DNA of 64,000 bases from Dermabacter indicis. Lineage in GTDB: Bacteria; Actinomycetota; Actinomycetes; Actinomycetales; Dermabacteraceae. This document shows positions 60,284-64,000 of the stretch, piece by piece. The translations under genes and the position numbers were made by a program. The notes below the pieces were generated by a model. It was given only the letters and a program-made list of their open reading frames with translations. It searched no databases and had not been told where the DNA came from. How positions within the stretch are numbered: position 1 is the first letter of the stretch; every line of letters begins with the position of its first letter. The stretch is taken from positions 1,300 through 65,299 of the forward strand of contig CYUG01000013.1 in NCBI GenBank assembly GCA_001403775.1. Reading direction: 5' to 3'.

Positions 60284-61339
60284 ATGGAAAGTGCCTCGTC
60301 GACCTCGAAAACGTTCCTCCTCGCCGCAGATGTGGGGGCCACGCATACCCGCCTCCAGCTCACCCCGGTGGAGCAAAGGGCTTCACGCGCGGTAGCGCCC
60401 GGGGAGGGTCTCAACAGCGAGGCATCCATGCGCATAGACGGCCCTGGATTCAACGTGCGGTCCTCGGGCCCCGACGCCCGAGCGCACTTCGAGGAAACCC
60501 TCGATCGCGCTTTCGCCGAGCTGGATCGCGGCAGCAGCGTTGCGCACGCTGTGTTCGGGATCTCCGGGGCGGGCCCCGCGCGGCACGACCGCATCGAGGA
60601 GCTCGTGCGTCATGCCGTGACCTCGAGGGCTGCTGCACACGACGTGAGGGTGGGGGCTCAAAGCGTGCGCGTCGTCGACGATCTCTGCACGGCCTTCGTG
60701 AGCGCTTTTGCTTCCACAACATCGACCCCCACGGGCGTTCTCGTTCTTGCCGGAACGGGAGCGGCAAGCGTGAGCTACGTGGATGGTGAAGAGTCGGTGC
60801 GCCGCGATGGCATGGGGTGGATTCTCGGCGATGTTGGCTCGGCGGTGTGGCTCGGCAAACGCGCTCTCGAAGCCGTCGCGGCGGATCTCGATGCGCGAGG
60901 CCCGGCCACGGCGCTCACGGCCCGCGTATGCGGGGAGCTAGGTTTCAACCCCTCGGAAGCCCACCCGCGCCTCGACCCGCGCCAAGCGCTCATTCGGGAG
61001 GTCTACGACCTCACTCCGGCCGAGTACGGACGCTTCGCGCCGATCGTGACGGAACTCGGGGAGATTGCCAACGAAAGCGGCGATCAGGTTGCGCGCGAAA
61101 TCGTTGCCGAGGCCGTCGAGTGCCTCCTCGAAGGGGCACTCGCACTCGCGGAGCCGCTTCGTGGTGGAGCCCCCACCAGCATTGTTCTCGCGGGAAGCGT
61201 TCTCACTGCCCGCGGGCCAATCGGAGACCTCGTGCGCTACGCACTCGAGCGCGAGGGCTTCGAGGTACACGAGGCCGCGTCGCCGCTCGCCGGGGCACTC
61301 ACACTCGCGCGCGCGGACCTCGAGCGCTACAACGAGTAG
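60284..61339 (+). CDS. BadF/BcrA-type amino-sugar kinase (NagK/MurK-like)
   Basis: A 351-residue ASKHA-fold kinase of the BadF/BadG/BcrA/BcrD family, which includes eukaryotic GlcNAc kinase and clostridial MurK, which phosphorylates both MurNAc and GlcNAc. Motifs: LLAADVGATHTRLQL (phosphate 1), GISGAGPARH, VVDDLCTAFVSAF, VLVLAGTGAASVSYV (phosphate 2), GMGWILGDVGSAVWLGKRAL, and IVLAGSVL (adenosine). In the island it would phosphorylate GlcNAc released by NagZ and perhaps free MurNAc. It is divergent from the importer operon and overlaps the end of the ankyrin gene by 13 bases. Confidence 0.85.
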   Translation: MESASSTSKTFLLAADVGATHTRLQLTPVEQRASRAVAPGEGLNSEASMRIDGPGFNVRSSGPDARAHFEETLDRAFAELDRGSSVAHAVFGISGAGPARHDRIEELVRHAVTSRAAAHDVRVGAQSVRVVDDLCTAFVSAFASTTSTPTGVLVLAGTGAASVSYVDGEESVRRDGMGWILGDVGSAVWLGKRALEAVAADLDARGPATALTARVCGELGFNPSEAHPRLDPRQALIREVYDLTPAEYGRFAPIVTELGEIANESGDQVAREIVAEAVECLLEGALALAEPLRGGAPTSIVLAGSVLTARGPIGDLVRYALEREGFEVHEAASPLAGALTLARADLERYNE

Positions 61340-61728
61340 CTACGCCCAAAGAACTGCGCACTCTCACGCGCGCTCGGGGTGCCCGCGTCCGGGTCGGCAC
61401 CGGCCGCCACGAGAACCGAGACCACGTCGTCGAATCCCTTGAACACCGCACCCGCGAGCGAGCTCTGGCCACGGTCGTTGAGGAGGTCGACCTTCGCCCC
61501 CTGCGCGGCGAGGAACTCTACGAGCGGTGCATGCCCGTGGTATGCCGCAAGCATGAGCATCGTGTTGCCGTCGGCATCCTGCATATTGAGCGGGATCCCC
61601 GCTTCGATGATGGGGCGGAGGGTATCGAGGTCCCCCGCTCGAGCCGCGTCCATGAGTGCGCGGGCGAGCGCGGCCGCCTCATCGCCGTTGTGGGCTGCTG
61701 CGGGTTCCGTCGCGGTATTTTCACTCAT
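61327..61728 (-). CDS. Ankyrin-repeat protein
   Basis: A 133-residue protein with about three ankyrin repeats: LMDAARAGDLDTLRPIIEAGIPLNMQD, GNTMLMLAAYHGHAPLVEFLAAQGAKVDLLND, and GQSSLAGAVFKGFDDVVSVLVAAGADPDAG, after an Ala-rich start. It is probably cytoplasmic and binds another protein, but no partner can be named. The ATG at 61728 overlaps the stop of the ECF transporter gene by four bases (ATGA), so it is translated with it. Its end overlaps the convergent kinase gene. Confidence 0.85.
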   Translation of the reverse strand: MSENTATEPAAAHNGDEAAALARALMDAARAGDLDTLRPIIEAGIPLNMQDADGNTMLMLAAYHGHAPLVEFLAAQGAKVDLLNDRGQSSLAGAVFKGFDDVVSVLVAAGADPDAGTPSARESAQFFGRSYSL

Positions 61729-63890
61729 GCTACAAGCGTAGCGACGAACGGCGCGGCGAGCAGCACGAGCCCGAGAGTGAAGCCCCATGCATCGTGCCAG
61801 GTGAAGCGCACATCGTGCACCCACGTACGCTTGCGCGCCGTCGCAAATCCGCGCGCGTCCATCGCGAGGGCTTGAACCTCGGCGCCGCGAAGCGTCGAGA
61901 CAAGAAGGGCGAACGTCGCCCCCGCGTAAAGCGCGAAGGAATTGCGCTGCTGAATACCGCGAATGCGCCGCGTGAACACGATGTCGCGCCACTCAGCGAA
62001 CACGTGCCCGAGCCGCGCAAGGCCCGAACTCATCGCCGCGGCGAATCGCGCTGGAACGTGGCACCTTTGCGCAAGAGCCTGACCGAAGCGCGTGGGATCG
62101 AGCCCCTCGAGCAGAATCGCGCCCGGCCCCACCATTGCGAAGACTCTGAGCCCCTCCACGCCTGCGCTTTGCCACGTCGAAGGCTCACCAAGGGGCTTTC
62201 CCGAGAGGATCGCCGCCGACCACGCGATCGTGAGCGCCGCGAGCACAATCGGCGCAAGGCGCGCCATGAGGCGTGCGGGCGTGCGCCACGCGAGGGGGAT
62301 GAGCGCAAGCGTGAGCAGGCTTCCCGCGAGCGTGGGCGCGAGAGTGTGCATCCCAAACGCGCCGATGAACGCGAGCGCAGCGATCGCGAGGATCGTGAGC
62401 GGATTGAGCCTATCGGCCGCGACGGGGCGCGGCGGGTGCGGAACGCGCGGGATGGGGGGTGCGGGTGAGGGGTCCGACGCCTCCTTGCGCTCGTCGATGT
62501 CGCGGAGGTCGCTGCGCACGGGCGCAGCCTCAAGGGCGATGACGCGGTCGCACGCGTTCACGAATCGCACGTCGTGTGTGGCGGCGAGAACGGCGCGGCC
62601 GCTAGCAAGGGCCTGAGCGATGAGTTCGGTGACCGCGGTGAAAGCGTCGTGATCGAGGCCCACGGTCGGCTCATCGAGGACGATGATGTCACGCCCCGAC
62701 GCGAGCGCCGTCGCGAACGCGAGCCGCCGTTGCTCGCCTCCCGAAAGCGTGAAGGGACCCGCCGATTCGAGATGGCGAAGTCCCGTGGCCTCGAGCCACG
62801 CGAGTGCGGCGTCGTCATCGCTCGGGTCCGCCGCACCGGTTTTGACTTCCTCGAGAACGGTGCGTGCCACGAAGCTCTTCTCAGGGTTTTGGGGGAGCCA
62901 CGCGGCTCGAAACGGTGCCTTTTTCGCGGCCCGCTTGCGAGTGCCTACTGTCGCGCGTGTGTTCTCGAGGACGTAGCGGATGAGGGTCGATTTGCCGATC
63001 CCGCTCGGTCCCGTGAGCGCCGCGAGTTCTCCTCGGCGCAGCGTGACGTGCACGGGGCCGGCAAAGAGCGTGCGCCCCTCGAGCGTCGCGGGAACCTCGA
63101 GGTCGATAAGCGGTGGATCGTCCGGGTTTGTTTCGCCACCCATACGGCTTTGCTCGAGCGGTGCCGCAAGCGAAGCCTCGGGGGCATCCCACTCGCTCGC
63201 GGGGGAGTCCTCGAGAATTCGGCCGCCCGAGCCAAGGCGAATCACGCGATCGACGTGGCCGCGCCACATACCCACCTGGTGATCCGCGATCACGAGCGTG
63301 AGATCCTCCGTCGCGGCACAAATCGCATCGCGAACCGCGATCGCCGTTTTCTCATCGAGCATCGCGAGCGGCTCGTCGAGGGCGTAGGCCCCTGCGCCGG
63401 TCGCGAGGAGACCCGCAAGCGAGAGGCGCTGCTGCTGACCGCCCGAGAGGTGATAGGGGTTTGCGGCAAGCGGTGAGGAAAATGCGGCAGCCGTGTGCGC
63501 GTCGCGCACGATCTCCGGCATGCGTGAGGGCTCCACGCACGCGTTCTCCGGACCAAAAGCCGTGTCAATGCCCGTGGTTGCCCCCACGAACGAGTGCACG
63601 GGGTTTTGCACCATGAGGGTCACGCCGGGCACGGGAGACGCCTCGGGAAGGGGAGTCGACGGATCGACACCTTCGGGCGGATCCTCCGGGATCAAACCAC
63701 TCAGGGCCTTCAGAATCGTCGACTTCCCGGAACCACTCGCACCCGTAAGGAGTACGTGCTCACCGGGTGCAATTGTGAGCGATACTCTGGCAAGCACCGG
63801 AGCGGTGCGCCCCGGCGGTGTATAGGTGAAGTCGTCGAGCCCCACACCCACGGCACCGCGGGTCGGGGCAAGCGTCGGACTCTCACTCAC
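61725..63890 (-). CDS. ECF transporter energising module: two ATPases fused to the T component
   Basis: One 721-residue polypeptide contains what are usually three subunits. The first ATPase (residues about 15-245) has Walker A GASGSGKST, signature LSGGQQQRLSLAGLL and Walker B YALDEPLAMLD. The second (about 260-470) has GPSGIGKST, LSGGEQRRLAFATAL and VLDEPTVGLD. The rest is a membrane T component (EcfT/CbiQ) with several helices, RLMARLAPIVLAALTIAWSA, LEGLDPTRFGQALAQRCHVP, and the coupling segment LAMDARGFATARKRTW (the A-R-G motif of EcfT). It powers vitamin or metal uptake. Its GTG overlaps the S-component stop. Confidence 0.88.
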   Translation of the reverse strand: MSESPTLAPTRGAVGVGLDDFTYTPPGRTAPVLARVSLTIAPGEHVLLTGASGSGKSTILKALSGLIPEDPPEGVDPSTPLPEASPVPGVTLMVQNPVHSFVGATTGIDTAFGPENACVEPSRMPEIVRDAHTAAAFSSPLAANPYHLSGGQQQRLSLAGLLATGAGAYALDEPLAMLDEKTAIAVRDAICAATEDLTLVIADHQVGMWRGHVDRVIRLGSGGRILEDSPASEWDAPEASLAAPLEQSRMGGETNPDDPPLIDLEVPATLEGRTLFAGPVHVTLRRGELAALTGPSGIGKSTLIRYVLENTRATVGTRKRAAKKAPFRAAWLPQNPEKSFVARTVLEEVKTGAADPSDDDAALAWLEATGLRHLESAGPFTLSGGEQRRLAFATALASGRDIIVLDEPTVGLDHDAFTAVTELIAQALASGRAVLAATHDVRFVNACDRVIALEAAPVRSDLRDIDERKEASDPSPAPPIPRVPHPPRPVAADRLNPLTILAIAALAFIGAFGMHTLAPTLAGSLLTLALIPLAWRTPARLMARLAPIVLAALTIAWSAAILSGKPLGEPSTWQSAGVEGLRVFAMVGPGAILLEGLDPTRFGQALAQRCHVPARFAAAMSSGLARLGHVFAEWRDIVFTRRIRGIQQRNSFALYAGATFALLVSTLRGAEVQALAMDARGFATARKRTWVHDVRFTWHDAWGFTLGLVLLAAPFVATLVA

Positions 63891-64000
63891 CGCGAAGCGG
63901 CCTCCTCTCGACCGGGCGCGAAGTTTCCAAGCGCACCAGCTTTCGCGAGCGCGCGCACAACCGCCGGTGCAGGCAGGGCGAGCAGGATGACGCCGGAAAC
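63887..64000 (-). CDS. ECF transporter S component, C-terminal end (YkoE-like), cut by window edge
   Basis: Only the last 37 residues are present. They form one hydrophobic helix (SGVILLALPAPAVVRALAKAG) and a short tail with NFAPGREE, a pattern I associate with YkoE-type S components that bind hydroxymethylpyrimidine/thiamine precursors. The stop codon shares bases with the GTG of the fused ATPase-T gene, so the two are co-translated. The substrate assignment is tentative. Confidence 0.5.
   Translation of the reverse strand, partial: VSGVILLALPAPAVVRALAKAGALGNFAPGREEAASR

Noticed and set aside
1-64000. CRISPR arrays, insertion sequences, prophage or rRNA genes
   Set aside because: No regularly spaced repeats, transposase, integrase or phage structural genes, or rRNA sequence were seen in reading the window.

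Overview
The window looks like chromosomal DNA of a high-GC actinobacterium. The evidence is the dense GC-rich coding, frequent GTG and TTG starts, many apparently leaderless promoters, and gene orders that I recall from mycobacteria: a RecB/AdnB-like helicase-nuclease, nudC and uvrD2 together; a DUF2342 protein beside a PDZ-Lon protease; and a mycothiol-dependent nitroreductase, rpiB and nei2 together. A small Micrococcales genome of the Dermabacteraceae type (Dermabacter or Brachybacterium) is my best guess, but this is inference. I see no phage, insertion sequence, CRISPR array or rRNA.

Layout. 1-5.4 kb: DNA repair helicases and nudC. 5.6-6.2 kb: the only long non-coding stretch, carrying three exact DnaA-box sequences and an AT-rich patch. 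6.2-10.8 kb: a YgjP-like metallopeptidase, a Nudix hydrolase, a DUF2342 protein, a PDZ-Lon protease and a HAD hydrolase. 10.9-18.4 kb: the translation factor EttA, then alpha-glucan phosphorylase next to a sugar ABC importer without an ATPase. 18.4-26.1 kb: an NAD(P)-binding protein/TetR divergent pair, an SMP-30 lactonase, thioesterases, a hydroxyacid dehydrogenase, gluconokinase and an ESS-family transporter. 26.1-29.7 kb: an MscS channel and aminopeptidase N.

30.0-40.2 kb is a self-contained selenium module. A three-gene formate dehydrogenase operon has its catalytic subunit interrupted by an in-frame UGA followed by a SECIS-like hairpin. selD, tRNA-Sec(UCA), selA and selB follow, so the single visible selenoprotein lies beside its whole decoding machinery.

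40.2-50.6 kb: an N-acetylglucosamine-type PTS permease, a DUF402 protein, a strongly asymmetric heterodimeric ABC exporter, the nitroreductase/rpiB/nei2 group, a GNAT protein and an isoaspartyl peptidase.

50.6-61.3 kb is a peptidoglycan amino-sugar salvage island: a secreted GHL10-type protein, an RpiR/SIS regulator, MurQ, AnmK, cytoplasmic NagZ, two ABC permeases, a lipoprotein binding protein, and a divergent BadF-type amino-sugar kinase. Together these could import a GlcNAc-(anhydro)MurNAc type compound and convert both halves to GlcNAc-6-phosphate. The window ends with an ankyrin protein and a fused ECF transporter (ATPase-ATPase-T component) plus the tail of its S component.
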